NCBI GenBank assembly: GCA_045648165.1
Contig: JAZRNL010000012.1
Coordinates: 38,335-102,334 of the forward strand
Source: RGIG9115 sp045648165
GTDB taxonomy: Bacteria > Bacillota > Clostridia > UBA1381
Direction: 5' to 3'
DNA: 64,000 bases
Of the stretch, positions 1 to 8,922 are shown in pieces (position 1 is the first letter of the stretch; each line of letters opens with the position of its first letter). The notes below the pieces were generated by a model. That model saw only the letters and a program-made list of their open reading frames with translations. It was not told the DNA's origin and ran no database searches. A program made the translations under genes and the position numbers.

Positions 1-574
1 CTGTGGAGGTTCTGAAAATTTCTGCAAAGCTAAGTTCTTTTGTTGACAGCGTGTATGGTGGAGCAGAGTGTTTTTCTTTTGAGTGGCTCCTCATACATAT
101 CCCAACCAGGATAGCACTTAAAATGTGTGATGCATAAAGTAATATTCCGATATCAAGTCCCATATATAATCCAACACCCACTGAACCTAAAATAAATAAC
201 GGTCCGGAATTGTTGCAAAAGGCAAGCAGTCTCTCGGTTTCGCTTTTGGAGATGTACCCTGTTTCGTAAAGCTGGCAGGCGGTAACAGCACCAAGAGGGT
301 ATCCGCTTATTATCCCAAGTACAAATGCGCTACTTCCGTTGGGATTTATATTAAAAAGAGGTTTCATCACAGGAGAAAAAACCTTTGCTATCCTTTGGCA
401 AAAGCCTGAATATACAAGTATTCCCGAGCAAATAAAAAAGGGAAAAAGCGAGGGGATAATCATATCTGTACATAAAAAGAGAGCATCTCTTGAATAGATA
501 ATGGCGCTTTCTCCTTTTATTATAAGCAGACAGATAATGCCAAGTGTGAAAGCGATAAATATCTTGTTTTTCAT
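1..574 (-). CDS. ylbJ: SpoVV/YlbJ sporulation membrane protein (C-terminus outside window)
   Basis: Reading leftward from an ATG at 572-574, the frame stays open for 191 codons to the window edge, so the C-terminal half is missing. The start is preceded by AAGAAAGGACGGG. The protein is hydrophobic, with an early helix (FIAFTLGIICLLIIKG) and family-typical stretches IPSLFPFFICSGIL, GIISGYPLGAVTACQLYE and LLAFCNNSGPLFILG, which match the Gate-domain family of YlbJ. In Bacillus subtilis this protein (SpoVV) sits in the outer forespore membrane and is needed for dipicolinate uptake into the forespore. It is divergent from yqfC. The window also encodes DpaA/DpaB, which make dipicolinate. Identity is from sequence pattern only. 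Confidence 0.85.
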   Translation of the reverse strand, partial: MKNKIFIAFTLGIICLLIIKGESAIIYSRDALFLCTDMIIPSLFPFFICSGILVYSGFCQRIAKVFSPVMKPLFNINPNGSSAFVLGIISGYPLGAVTACQLYETGYISKSETERLLAFCNNSGPLFILGSVGVGLYMGLDIGILLYASHILSAILVGICMRSHSKEKHSAPPYTLSTKELSFAEIFRTST

Positions 575-712
575 TAAACCCGTCCTTTCTTAACTTGTTT
601 TGTACATTTTTATGCACTGGATTATTTTTTTAAAACCTCTTTAAACATTATTCACGGTGTTTTATCATAAGTATTAAACTGAGGATTTTTATACAAGAGG
701 AGGGGGAATTGT

Positions 713-988
713 ATGAATAAGCGCACAATAGGTGACAAAATATCCGAATATAACAAAGTGCCTAAAGAGACGGTCATGGAGCTTGCAAAGCTGTCATTTG
801 CTGAAAATAGAGAACTTTATATTGAAAATCATAAAGGGATTTTAGAATATACAAAGGAACTTATACGCATAAAGACAAAATATTCAGTTATAAGAATAAC
901 GGGGGCAGATTTTTGTGTTTCTTATATAAATAAGTATGATATACTTGTGGAAGGAATTTTTTACAGTATAGTATTTGAATTAGCCTGA
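713..988 (+). CDS. yqfC: Sporulation protein YqfC
   Basis: A 91-residue protein with a strong ribosome binding site (gaggaggggg) before the ATG. The C-terminal half, VIRITGADFCVSYINKYDILVEGIFYSIVFE, follows the YqfC family pattern (ITG..L.I......I.I.G.I.SIEF). In B. subtilis and Clostridia yqfC lies directly upstream of yqfD in the mother-cell (sigma E) regulon, and the same order is seen here with a 211-base gap to yqfD. The molecular role is unknown. The gap after it (989-1199) has only a weak hairpin near 1012-1040 and no credible gene. Confidence 0.85.
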   Translation: MNKRTIGDKISEYNKVPKETVMELAKLSFAENRELYIENHKGILEYTKELIRIKTKYSVIRITGADFCVSYINKYDILVEGIFYSIVFELA

Positions 989-1199
989 GAGTGCAACACT
1001 AAGTTAAAATATCAGATAATCCGAAGGGAGTATCTGCGTTTTGCTATGTAATGGCACAAATTATACTCTTTAAACTCCATCAACTGATTTCAAGTATTCG
1101 GACGATATTTGCATTGGTTGTTTAGGCTGTGAAGGTTATTTTTGTAGCATATTGTACATATGCCGGTTGCAAAATATGAAAAAATAGGAGAAATTGAAA

Positions 1200-2363
1200 A
1201 TGATTTTGATTAAGTTCTTTTATTTTTTAAAAGGATATGTTATAATAAGAGTATGCGGAAAATCAGTATGGAGGCTTGTGTCCTTATGTGCAGAAAAGGG
1301 CATAAAGCTTTATAATATAACATCGGGTGAGGCGGTTACTTTTGCATTGGTGGCAGACCAATTCTACGACTTTTACTCTCTTGCAAATGAGCTTGATGTA
1401 AGTGTTAAAATCCAAAAAGAAACAGGTCTTTATAGTCTGCTTCACCGATATAAAAAGAGAATATGCTTTCCTATAGGTGTTGCGGTTTTTATTTTGTTTT
1501 TTGCAATATCGTCGTTGTTTTTATGGGACATACGTGTAGAAACTGACGGAAATCTGTCCGAAGCAGAAGTGCTTGCAAGGCTTGAAGAAATCGGGGTTAA
1601 ACCCGGAGCACTTCTTAACAACCTCCCTGACGGAAGAGCTATGAAAGAACACCTAACCGATTCTTTTTCCAACGTTCCTTGGGCATGGGTATATATAAAA
1701 GGCGTTCGTGCCATTGTTCGTATTCACGAAGGTATAATCCCTCCTGTTATAGTGAATGTTGATGAGCCGTGTGATATAATCGCGGCAAAGGACGGATTCA
1801 TAACAGATATGTCCGTTAAACGAGGTAGAGAAGCAGTACTTCCGGGCAATGCAGTTCATGCGGGAGAGCTTATCGTTTCGGGAAATGTCGAAGTGGGTAA
1901 GGATGACGATGTGCGTACCTATGAAGTTCATGCAGAGGGCTCTGTTATGGCGCTTACAAGGTATGAGGAAACAGGGAAATACACGCTTTTCGAAAACAGA
2001 ACTGAATTTACCGGGCGTGAGAAGAAGGTTTATGAAGTAAAGCTTTTTTCAAAAACTTTTTCATTTCTAAAAAAACCGCCATATGAAAGCAGTGTGACTG
2101 TGGAAAAGGATATTATTTCTGCTGATAAATTCAGTTTGAAGCAATATAAATATATGGAAGCCGAAATTACAAAGGTTCAAATTCCTGAAGAATGGGTGAT
2201 TGAGTTTGCAAAACGTGACCTTTCTGCACGTGTTTCTTCAAAGCTTGGTGCTTCAGCTAAACTCATTGCAGAAGAGTACGATATAACTCGCGGTAATGAT
2301 TTTCTTACAGTAACAGGTATATATAGTTTTAAAGAGGATATTGGCGTAACCGTGCCAAGATAA
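1200..2363 (+). CDS. yqfD: Sporulation protein YqfD
   Basis: A 387-residue protein of the YqfD family, called stage IV sporulation protein in many genomes. The N-terminal soluble segment (FLKGYVIIRVCGKSVWRLVSLC) precedes one membrane helix near residues 85-105 (ICFPIGVAVFILFFAISSL). A large extracytoplasmic region with VRTYEVHAEG and LTVTGIYSFKEDIG motifs follows. The frame can also begin at a TTG at 1194, but AGGAG (1186-1190) is only 3 bases from it and 9 from the ATG at 1200, so the ATG is preferred. It forms the usual yqfC-yqfD-phoH arrangement. Its biochemical function is not established. Confidence 0.85.
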   Translation: MILIKFFYFLKGYVIIRVCGKSVWRLVSLCAEKGIKLYNITSGEAVTFALVADQFYDFYSLANELDVSVKIQKETGLYSLLHRYKKRICFPIGVAVFILFFAISSLFLWDIRVETDGNLSEAEVLARLEEIGVKPGALLNNLPDGRAMKEHLTDSFSNVPWAWVYIKGVRAIVRIHEGIIPPVIVNVDEPCDIIAAKDGFITDMSVKRGREAVLPGNAVHAGELIVSGNVEVGKDDDVRTYEVHAEGSVMALTRYEETGKYTLFENRTEFTGREKKVYEVKLFSKTFSFLKKPPYESSVTVEKDIISADKFSLKQYKYMEAEITKVQIPEEWVIEFAKRDLSARVSSKLGASAKLIAEEYDITRGNDFLTVTGIYSFKEDIGVTVPR

Positions 2364-2386
2364 AATAATGTTTGGAGAATTTAATT

Positions 2387-3385
2387 ATGATGCAAAGACA
2401 AATTGAACTGCCTCAGAATTTTGATACTGCGGCACTTTTCGGGAGCTTTGATGCAAATATCAAGCTCGTTGAAAAATCTCTTTCGGTAAAAATATCTTCC
2501 CATGACGGTGGTCTGTCTGTGTCGGGGGCAGAGGAGAACGTGGAAGATGCAGAAGCAGTAATTGAGGTGCTTGTTCAGGATGTGCTTCGTGGTGAGATGC
2601 TGGACGACCAGAAAATTATATATGCCATTTCCATAGTCCGAGAAAATGGCGGTGTAGACCTTAAAAAGCTTGGAAGTGACGTTGTTGCGGTTAATTCCAA
2701 GGGGGTACCTATCAAAACAAAAACTCTTGGGCAGAAAAACTATATAAATGCCATTGATGAAAACACCATTGTTTTCTGAATAGGTCCTGCAGGAACGGGT
2801 AAGACTTATCTGGCAGTTGCCAAAGCAGTGATGGCGCTAAGGGCTCGTGAGGTAAACAGAATAATACTCACCAGACCGGCGGTTGAAGCCGGTGAAAAAT
2901 TGGGGTTTCTGCCCGGCGACCTTCAGAATAAGGTAGACCCTTATCTGCGTCCTCTTTATGACGGAATGTATGAAATGCTCGGAGCTGAAGGCTTTGCAAG
3001 GTATCAGGAACGGGGAATGATTGAGGTTGCGCCTCTTGCATATATGCGAGGCAGAACTCTTGATAATGCTTTTATAATTCTTGATGAGGCACAGAATACA
3101 ACGCCTGAGCAGATGAAGATGTTTCTTACAAGAATTGGTTTTGGCTCTCATGCTATAATTACAGGCGATATAACCCAGGTCGACCTTCCATCCGGGAAGA
3201 AATCAGGACTTAAAGAAGCAGAACGCGTTCTTAAAAACATAGAGGACCTTGCTTTTTGCTATCTTACAGAAAAAGACGTTGTACGTCATCCGCTTGTTCA
3301 ACGTATAATCAAGGCGTACGCGCGCTATGAGGAAGAAAGGGAAAGAAAGTATGCTACTTATAGAGAACGCTCAAAGCAATCTTGA
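2387..3385 (+). pseudogene. phoH: PhoH-like ATPase interrupted by an in-frame TGA
   Basis: The frame starts at an ATG at 2387 (GGAG nine bases upstream), runs to TGA at 2777-2779, then continues in the same frame without another stop to 3385. The joined translation has a KH-like N-terminus, TIVF-stop-IGPAGTGKTYLAVAKAVM (Walker A), a conserved LTRPAVEAGEKLGFLPGD stretch and FIILDEAQNTTPEQMKMFLTR (Walker B). Family members read IVFGIGPAGTGKT, so the TGA replaces a conserved glycine codon, presumably by one GGA-to-TGA change. TGA is a normal stop in neighbours such as era and glgD, so recoding is unlikely. Translation could restart at the GTG at 2828 or the ATG at 2831, but that product would lack Walker A. 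A sequencing error remains possible. Confidence 0.85.
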
Positions 3386-3836
3386 GCTTACAGATGAACT
3401 CAGGCAAATAGTAGAAGCTGTGTGTGATTATTCCCTTAAAAGTGAGGGATTTGAGGATGAAGCGCAGATAAGCATTACTTTTGTTAATAACGATGAAATA
3501 AGAACAATAAATTCTCTCCATAGAGATATTGACAGTATAACGGATGTTTTATCTTTTCCTATGCTGGAGTTTGATGAAAACGGGGAAGCGATAGCAGATT
3601 TTGATTTTGACGATGGCGAGGTTATGCTGGGAGATATTGTAATCAGCCTTGAGCGGGCGGCAGAACAGGCAGAAAACTATGGTCACAGTCTAAAAAGAGA
3701 AGTGGCTTTCCTCACTGCTCACTCTATGCTTCACCTTTTGGGATACGACCATATGGAGCCTGAAGAAGAAAAGATAATGTTTGAAAAGCAGGAAAAAATT
3801 CTGGTTAGCCTTGGTATAACTCGAGAGGTAGTATAA
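3351..3836 (+). CDS. ybeY: Endoribonuclease YbeY
   Basis: A 161-residue metal-dependent endoribonuclease involved in 16S rRNA maturation and ribosome quality control. The signature HSMLHLLGYDH, which supplies the three zinc-binding histidines (H-x3-H-x5-H), is present near residue 130, and SITDVLSFPM is also typical. An in-frame ATG lies at 3327, but the ATG at 3351, eight bases after AAGGG, fits the family N-terminus. The gene overlaps the phoH frame by 35 bases, so translational coupling was probably important. If phoH translation now stops at 2779, ybeY must rely on its own ribosome binding site. Confidence 0.93.
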   Translation: MLLIENAQSNLELTDELRQIVEAVCDYSLKSEGFEDEAQISITFVNNDEIRTINSLHRDIDSITDVLSFPMLEFDENGEAIADFDFDDGEVMLGDIVISLERAAEQAENYGHSLKREVAFLTAHSMLHLLGYDHMEPEEEKIMFEKQEKILVSLGITREVV

Positions 3837-4295
3837 ATGAACAAAAAGAATAATTGCTTTTTACAAAGCTTTCACTATGCAGTAAAAGGTTTTTGGGATG
3901 CCCTTCACTATGAGCGAAATCTTAGGTTTCATTTTTGTGTAGGAAACCTCATATGCTTTTTTGCCGCATTTTATGGAATAAGTGCCACAGAATGGGCGGT
4001 GCTTCTTCTTACGGTGGGATTTGTTATTTCTGCAGAGCTGTTTAACAGTGCTGTTGAAATGGCAGTAGATACCGCTACAAAGGAATTTTGCCCTGATGCA
4101 GGGCATGCAAAGGACTATGCTGCTGCGGCAACTCTTATTTCTGCAGTAATCAGTATAGGAGTTGGGATAGCGCTTTTTGGAAACATAACAAAAATAATCA
4201 ATGCCCTTACCGGTATTTTTACATCTGTTTACGGTGTTCTCATACTGATTGTACTTATTATCATCGACCTGAAGGTGCTTTTATTAAAAAAATGA
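3837..4295 (+). CDS. dgkA: Diacylglycerol/undecaprenol kinase family membrane protein
   Basis: A 152-residue integral membrane lipid kinase of the DgkA family. In Gram-positives the enzyme usually phosphorylates undecaprenol. The family core AELFNSAVEMAVDTATK...AKDYAAAATLISAVISIGVG is present, with the conserved glutamates and the AKD.AA.A motif. Membrane helices are predicted at about residues 33-50, 55-75, 100-118 and 125-148. At 152 residues it is somewhat longer than the usual 120-135 because of a C-terminal hydrophobic extension ending LLLKK. The ATG immediately follows the ybeY stop, and the order ybeY-dgkA-era is classical. Confidence 0.9.
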   Translation: MNKKNNCFLQSFHYAVKGFWDALHYERNLRFHFCVGNLICFFAAFYGISATEWAVLLLTVGFVISAELFNSAVEMAVDTATKEFCPDAGHAKDYAAAATLISAVISIGVGIALFGNITKIINALTGIFTSVYGVLILIVLIIIDLKVLLLKK

Positions 4296-4307
4296 ACGGA
4301 GGAATTT

Positions 4308-5213
4308 ATGAAAAATCAAAGCTTTAAATCCGGTTTTGTTGCAATAGTGGGGATGCCGAATGTAGGTAAATCCTCTTTGCTAAATAGCATAGTTGGGCAA
4401 AAAATTGCAATAATATCAGACAAGCCCCAAACAACAAGAAATAAAATTCTTGCAATTCATACAACAGATGAAGAGCAGATAATTTTTACCGACACGCCCG
4501 GAATTCACACTCCTCACAATAAGCTTGGAGAGTTTATGGTAAGTGAAGCGAAGCAATCAATTAATGATACTGATATAGTGGTGTTTATGGTTGATGCAAC
4601 TCGCAAAATTCAGGAAATGGAAAGAAAAATTGCTTCTGATATCGGGAAATCAGGAATACCATGTATTCTTGTTATAAACAAAATTGACCTTATGCAAAAG
4701 GAAAATCTTCTGCCCCTTATTGCAGATTATAGCAGTCTGGCAGATTTTGATGCAGTTGTTCCTATCAGCGCTAAAAATAACGACGGTGTTGATTTGCTCC
4801 TTGAGGATATTCGGGACTACTTGACGGAAGGCCCTAAATTCTATTATGATGATATGATAACAGACCAACCAGAAAAGCAGATTGCCGCAGAGATTATAAG
4901 GGAAAAGCTCCTGTGGTGTCTTGATAAAGAGGTGCCTCACGGAATCGCAATTGAAATTGAAAAGATGCAGGAGAAGAAGAACATTACTGCAATAAATGCA
5001 GTGATTTACTGCGAGAAGGCATCTCATAAAGGTATAGTAATCGGCAAAAACGGTGATATGCTCAAAAAGGTTGGCTCTATGGCAAGAGGCGACATAGAAA
5101 AGATGATAGACAAAAAAGTTTACCTGGAGCTATGGGTAAGAGTTAAAAATGATTGGCGTAACAGTAATTTTCTTATGAAAAATTTTGGATTTACAAGTGG
5201 TGATGAATTTTGA
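4308..5213 (+). CDS. era: GTPase Era
   Basis: A 301-residue Ras-like GTPase that binds the 3' end of 16S rRNA and helps 30S assembly. The G1 motif GMPNVGKSS is at residues 15-23, followed by a G2 threonine in KPQTTRNK, the G3 motif DTPGIH and the G4 motif NKID. The C-terminal KH RNA-binding domain is seen as KGIVIGKNGDMLKKVGSMARGDIE and is followed by VKNDWRNS. The length is normal. The ribosome binding site is ACGGAGG. The stop TGA overlaps the TTG start of ispG, so the two genes are tightly coupled. Confidence 0.96.
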   Translation: MKNQSFKSGFVAIVGMPNVGKSSLLNSIVGQKIAIISDKPQTTRNKILAIHTTDEEQIIFTDTPGIHTPHNKLGEFMVSEAKQSINDTDIVVFMVDATRKIQEMERKIASDIGKSGIPCILVINKIDLMQKENLLPLIADYSSLADFDAVVPISAKNNDGVDLLLEDIRDYLTEGPKFYYDDMITDQPEKQIAAEIIREKLLWCLDKEVPHGIAIEIEKMQEKKNITAINAVIYCEKASHKGIVIGKNGDMLKKVGSMARGDIEKMIDKKVYLELWVRVKNDWRNSNFLMKNFGFTSGDEF

Positions 5214-6262
5214 TTAAGCGTGAAAAACTCAAAAGAGTTGTAAATATAGGCGGAGTTAAAATTGGTGGAAATGAACCCGTTGCAATTCAGTCTATGACAA
5301 ACACGGATACGCGTGATGTTGGGAGAACGGTTGGTCAGATAAAACGTCTTGAGGATGCCGGCTGTGAGATTATTCGATGTGCCGTTCCCGACAGTGCGGC
5401 GGCGGAGGCTATGGGTGAAATCCGTAAAAGAATTAATATACCCCTTGTTGCGGATATCCACTTTGATTATAAGCTTGCACTTCGGTGTATGGCACTTGGA
5501 GTAAACAAAATCCGGATAAACCCAGGTAACATCGGAAGTCGCGACAGGGTAAAAGAAGTGGTTGAATGTGCTTCGTATTACGGAGTGCCACTTAGAATTG
5601 GTGTAAACGGTGGATCCCTTGAAAAGGATATTCTTGACAAATATAAGCATCCCGTTGCAGAGGCGCTTGTGGAGAGCGCTTTCAGGCATGTAGAAATATT
5701 GGAAAGCCTTGGGTTTAACGATACCGTTGTATCAATCAAGGTATCCGACGTCCCTGAAATGATGAAGGCATATGAGCTTTTTCATAGCAGGTCCGACTTG
5801 CCCCTTCACGTTGGGGTTACCGAGGCCGGGACTGCTAAAATGGGTATAATAAAATCAGCAATTGGAATAGGCGGCTTGCTTGCTCGCGGTATAGGCGATA
5901 CGTTGCGTGTTTCCCTTACAGCAGACCCCGTAAGCGAAATATATGGGGCAAAGGATTTGCTCCGTGTTCTTGGACTTCGCGGAGGAGCAGAGCTTGTTTC
6001 CTGCCCTACCTGCGGTAGGACGCAAATTGATTTAATAACGATCGCATCCGAGGTCGAAAAGAGGATTGATAAGCTCAATAAAAATATTAAGGTTGCGGTG
6101 ATGGGATGCGTTGTTAACGGGCCGGGCGAAGCAAGGGATGCTGATGTGGGCATTGCAGGAGGAAAGGGAGAAGGTCTTATTTTCAGAAAAGGCGAAATTA
6201 TCCGTAAAGTTCCGGAAGCTGAGCTTGTTAATGAACTTATGAAGGAAATAGAATTACTGTAA
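5210..6262 (+). CDS. ispG: 4-hydroxy-3-methylbut-2-enyl diphosphate synthase IspG
   Basis: A 350-residue [4Fe-4S] enzyme of the MEP isoprenoid pathway that converts MEcPP to HMBPP. The N-terminus VVNIGGVKIGGNEPVAIQSMTNTDT is typical, followed by a TIM-barrel region (ADIHFDYKLAL, NKIRINPGNIG). The C-terminal cluster ligands are seen in SCPTCGRTQID and VAVMGCVVNGPGEA. The start is a TTG overlapping the era stop codon. No better start precedes the conserved N-terminus, and the upstream Shine-Dalgarno site is weak, which fits translational coupling to era. No other MEP pathway gene is in the window. Confidence 0.95.
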   Translation: MIKREKLKRVVNIGGVKIGGNEPVAIQSMTNTDTRDVGRTVGQIKRLEDAGCEIIRCAVPDSAAAEAMGEIRKRINIPLVADIHFDYKLALRCMALGVNKIRINPGNIGSRDRVKEVVECASYYGVPLRIGVNGGSLEKDILDKYKHPVAEALVESAFRHVEILESLGFNDTVVSIKVSDVPEMMKAYELFHSRSDLPLHVGVTEAGTAKMGIIKSAIGIGGLLARGIGDTLRVSLTADPVSEIYGAKDLLRVLGLRGGAELVSCPTCGRTQIDLITIASEVEKRIDKLNKNIKVAVMGCVVNGPGEARDADVGIAGGKGEGLIFRKGEIIRKVPEAELVNELMKEIELL

Positions 6263-6276
6263 GGGATGATATTTAT

Positions 6277-6705
6277 ATGAAATTGTTGGTAATAAATGGA
6301 GTTAATCTCAATATGCTTGGAGTTCGGGAACCCGGGGTGTACGGAACCGAAAGCCTTGAGGCACTTGAAAACAAGATAAAAATTTGGGCTGAAGAATTAA
6401 GTGTTGAGGCAGATTGCTATCAGAGTAATTTTGAGGGTGAAATTGTAGAAAAAATTCATTCAGCAATGGGAGTGTATGATGGTGTAATTATAAATCCCGG
6501 CGCATTTACTCATTACTCATATGCAATTCACGATGCTATTAAATCTGTAAATGTCCCATTTGTTGAGATACATATTTCAAATATCCATAAAAGGGAAGAA
6601 TTTCGCCACAAATCGGTAACAGCACCCGCCTGTGAGGGTCAGATATGCGGTTTCGGATTTGAAGGTTATAAAATGGCAATACGCTGGTTTGCAAACAAAA
6701 AATAA
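6277..6705 (+). CDS. aroQ: Type II 3-dehydroquinate dehydratase
   Basis: A 142-residue enzyme of the shikimate pathway that dehydrates 3-dehydroquinate to 3-dehydroshikimate. The N-terminal motif reads NGVNLNMLGVREPGVYG. The family usually has NGPNLN, so proline is replaced by valine while the catalytic asparagine and tyrosine regions remain. Further motifs are QSNFEGEIVEKIH (usually SNHEGELI), INPGAFTHYSYAI and EIHISNIHKREEFRHKS. It is last in the era-ispG-aroQ run and is followed by a terminator. aroE and aroK are about 52 kb away in the same window. Confidence 0.93.
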   Translation: MKLLVINGVNLNMLGVREPGVYGTESLEALENKIKIWAEELSVEADCYQSNFEGEIVEKIHSAMGVYDGVIINPGAFTHYSYAIHDAIKSVNVPFVEIHISNIHKREEFRHKSVTAPACEGQICGFGFEGYKMAIRWFANKK

Positions 6706-6712
6706 AAAAATT

Positions 6713-6761
6713 GACTTTTCAGTAATGCTTTATATGCTATTCTTGAAAAGTCGTTTTTTTT
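6713..6761 (+). terminator. Intrinsic terminator after aroQ
   Basis: A perfect 9-base-pair stem (GACTTTTCA at 6713-6721 with TGAAAAGTC at 6744-6752) is followed by a run of eight T. It ends the operon containing era, ispG and aroQ. Confidence 0.9.
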
Positions 6762-6896
6762 ATGATTAAAAATCTTATTACATATCTCGACAAGTATATG
6801 TATAAAAATGCAACAATTTTGTCGGGACAAGGAACATATTGGAATTATTTGTTAAAAACCCACAAAAAAATGCCTGTTTTTTATCTAACAATAGTA

Positions 6897-6925
6897 TTTA
6901 CTAACAATAAAATTTGTGATATAAT
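6897..6925 (+). promoter_or_regulatory. Promoter for the glg operon
   Basis: A TATAAT at 6920-6925 is preceded 17 bases upstream by TTTACT at 6897-6902, a partial -35. It is the only good -10 between the aroQ terminator and glgB and would give a 5' leader of about 70 bases. Confidence 0.65.
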
Positions 6926-6999
6926 AAAATCAAATAGAAGATTTAATATGCAAATGCATTTTTGTTATAATTTTGTTTGCTAAAACAGGGGGTTGGAGA

Positions 7000-8895
7000 A
7001 TGTCAGACGGTGGTAATAAATATATTTCCGATTATCAGATATATTTATTCAATACAGGTGCGAATTTCCAGGCATATAAAATGTTTGGAACTCATCGGAT
7101 AACGTGTGGTAAAAATGTTCGATGGTCTTTTTCAGTATGGGCACCTGAAGCGGTAGAGGTAAGCGTTATAGGTCAGTTCAATAATTGGAGCGACGATGGG
7201 TATAAACTTACAAAAATCCACGATACAGGCATATGGAGCGGAACTTTTGAAAATGTTAAAGAGCTTCAGCTATATAAATATCGCATCACTGCATCAGATG
7301 GCAATGTATATGACAGGTCAGATCCGTACGCAGTAAGATGCGAGCTAAGACCTGGAACTGCCTCTTGTGTTTGTGAGTGCTCGGAATATAACTGGACCGA
7401 CGCCGTATTTATATCGCATAGAAAAGACAAGGTTCCCTACAGGGAGCCTATGAATATTTATGAGGTTCATGCAGGTAGTTGGAAAACTCATAGTGACGGA
7501 AGCTTTTATTCTTATCGTGAACTTGCAGATAAGCTTGTTCCTTATGTTAAGGATATGAGCTACACTCATATAGAGCTTATGCCTGTTATGGAATATCCCT
7601 TTGATGGTTCCTGGGGATATCAGGTAACCGGTTATTTTGCACCAACATCCCGTTACGGCTCTCCTGATGATTTGAAGTATTTTGTGAATAAATGTCACGA
7701 AAATGGAATATATGTAATTATGGATTGGGTACCTGCGCATTTTCCGCGTGATGCTCACGGTCTCCGCATTTTTGATGGCAAGCCTCTTTATGAATATGCC
7801 GATCCCAGAATGGGCGAGCATAAGGATTGGGGTACTATGGTATTCGACTACGGACGGGACGGTGTTGTTTCATTCCTTCTGTCCTCTGCATATTACTGGG
7901 CATCGGAGTTTCATTTTGATGGGCTTCGTGTTGATGCAGTATCCAGTATGCTCTATAGAAACTATTCCCGTAACGACGGGGAGTGGATAGCTAATAAATA
8001 TGGCGGAACAGAGAATCTGGAAGCAATTGAGTTTTTTAAAAAGCTCAATTCCTATATGGAGTCTGAGTTCCCGGGATTTCTGATGATTGCCGAGGAGTCC
8101 ACCGCATGGCCGAAGGTTACCCATGCTACCGAAGATGATGGATTGGGCTTCAGCTTCAAGTGGAATATGGGTTGGATGAATGATAGCTTAAGATATATTT
8201 CAATGGACCCATATTTCAGAAAGGATAATCATTCATTGCTTACGTTTCTTATGATGTATGCATACTCTGAAAAATATATCCTGCCGCTGTCTCACGACGA
8301 AGTGGTTCACGGCAAAAAATCAATGCTTGATAAGTTTTTCGGAAATATGGAGGACAAGTATCATGCATACAGGGCATTTCTTGCTTATTATATGACTATT
8401 CCCGGCAAAAAACTTATGTTTATGGGCGGAGAGTTCGGTCAGATGCTTGAATGGAGATATGATGAGGGGCTTGAGTGGAATATTCTTGAGTTGGAGCAGA
8501 ATAAAAAACTTAAGACGTATGTTAAGGAACTCAATAAATTTTATAAAGAAAACAGAGCACTCTGGGAGTGTGACGATAGCTGGGACGGTTTTAAGTGGAT
8601 AAACTACTCCGATAACGAAAATTCAGTCATATCCTATACGCGAATGGGTAAAAATCCTGACGACAATGTGATAGTCGTATCTAACTTTACTCCTGTTGAC
8701 AGGCAGGTTTATAAAATCGGTGTGCCTGAAGGCGGGACGTATGAGGTTGTTTTCTCTTCCGACAGTAAGCGCTTCGGCGGAAATCTTTTGAGACGTCAAA
8801 AGTACAAAGCAGTGGCGGAGCCTTATTCAGATATGTCTCATACAATTATTATCGGAATAACAGGGAATACTACAGTGTTTATAAAAAAATCGTAA
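7000..8895 (+). CDS. glgB: 1,4-alpha-glucan branching enzyme GlgB
   Basis: A 631-residue glycogen branching enzyme that transfers alpha-1,4 chains to alpha-1,6 positions. An N-terminal CBM48-type domain (VRWSFSVWAPEAVEVSVIGQFNNW) is followed by a GH13 catalytic barrel. The catalytic residues are visible: the nucleophile Asp in FDGLRVDAVSSMLY, the acid/base Glu in IAEESTAW, and the transition-state Asp in LSHDEVVHGKKSM. The frame could begin further upstream at 6973, but the ATG at 7000 has GGAG just before it. It lacks the extra N-terminal domain of long GlgB forms. It leads the glgB-glgC-glgD operon. Confidence 0.95.
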   Translation: MSDGGNKYISDYQIYLFNTGANFQAYKMFGTHRITCGKNVRWSFSVWAPEAVEVSVIGQFNNWSDDGYKLTKIHDTGIWSGTFENVKELQLYKYRITASDGNVYDRSDPYAVRCELRPGTASCVCECSEYNWTDAVFISHRKDKVPYREPMNIYEVHAGSWKTHSDGSFYSYRELADKLVPYVKDMSYTHIELMPVMEYPFDGSWGYQVTGYFAPTSRYGSPDDLKYFVNKCHENGIYVIMDWVPAHFPRDAHGLRIFDGKPLYEYADPRMGEHKDWGTMVFDYGRDGVVSFLLSSAYYWASEFHFDGLRVDAVSSMLYRNYSRNDGEWIANKYGGTENLEAIEFFKKLNSYMESEFPGFLMIAEESTAWPKVTHATEDDGLGFSFKWNMGWMNDSLRYISMDPYFRKDNHSLLTFLMMYAYSEKYILPLSHDEVVHGKKSMLDKFFGNMEDKYHAYRAFLAYYMTIPGKKLMFMGGEFGQMLEWRYDEGLEWNILELEQNKKLKTYVKELNKFYKENRALWECDDSWDGFKWINYSDNENSVISYTRMGKNPDDNVIVVSNFTPVDRQVYKIGVPEGGTYEVVFSSDSKRFGGNLLRRQKYKAVAEPYSDMSHTIIIGITGNTTVFIKKS

Positions 8896-8922
8896 GTCCT
8901 GTGCAGAAAGGAAGGATAATAA

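Noticed and set aside
2372..3385. UGA recoding to glycine as the explanation for the phoH stop
   Set aside because: TGA is used as an ordinary stop in era, glgD, ispG-adjacent and other genes here, and no other conserved gene contains in-frame TGA, so a genome-wide recoding is not supported.
5120..5689. 189-codon minus-strand frame across era and ispG
   Set aside because: It is a shadow of two well-supported genes, with no ribosome binding site or recognisable domain. The same holds for other long antisense frames such as 56785-57282, 12893-13393 and 33074-33487.
6762..6983. 73-codon frame between aroQ and glgB
   Set aside because: It begins in the terminator tail, runs through the glg promoter, lacks a ribosome binding site and has no family resemblance.
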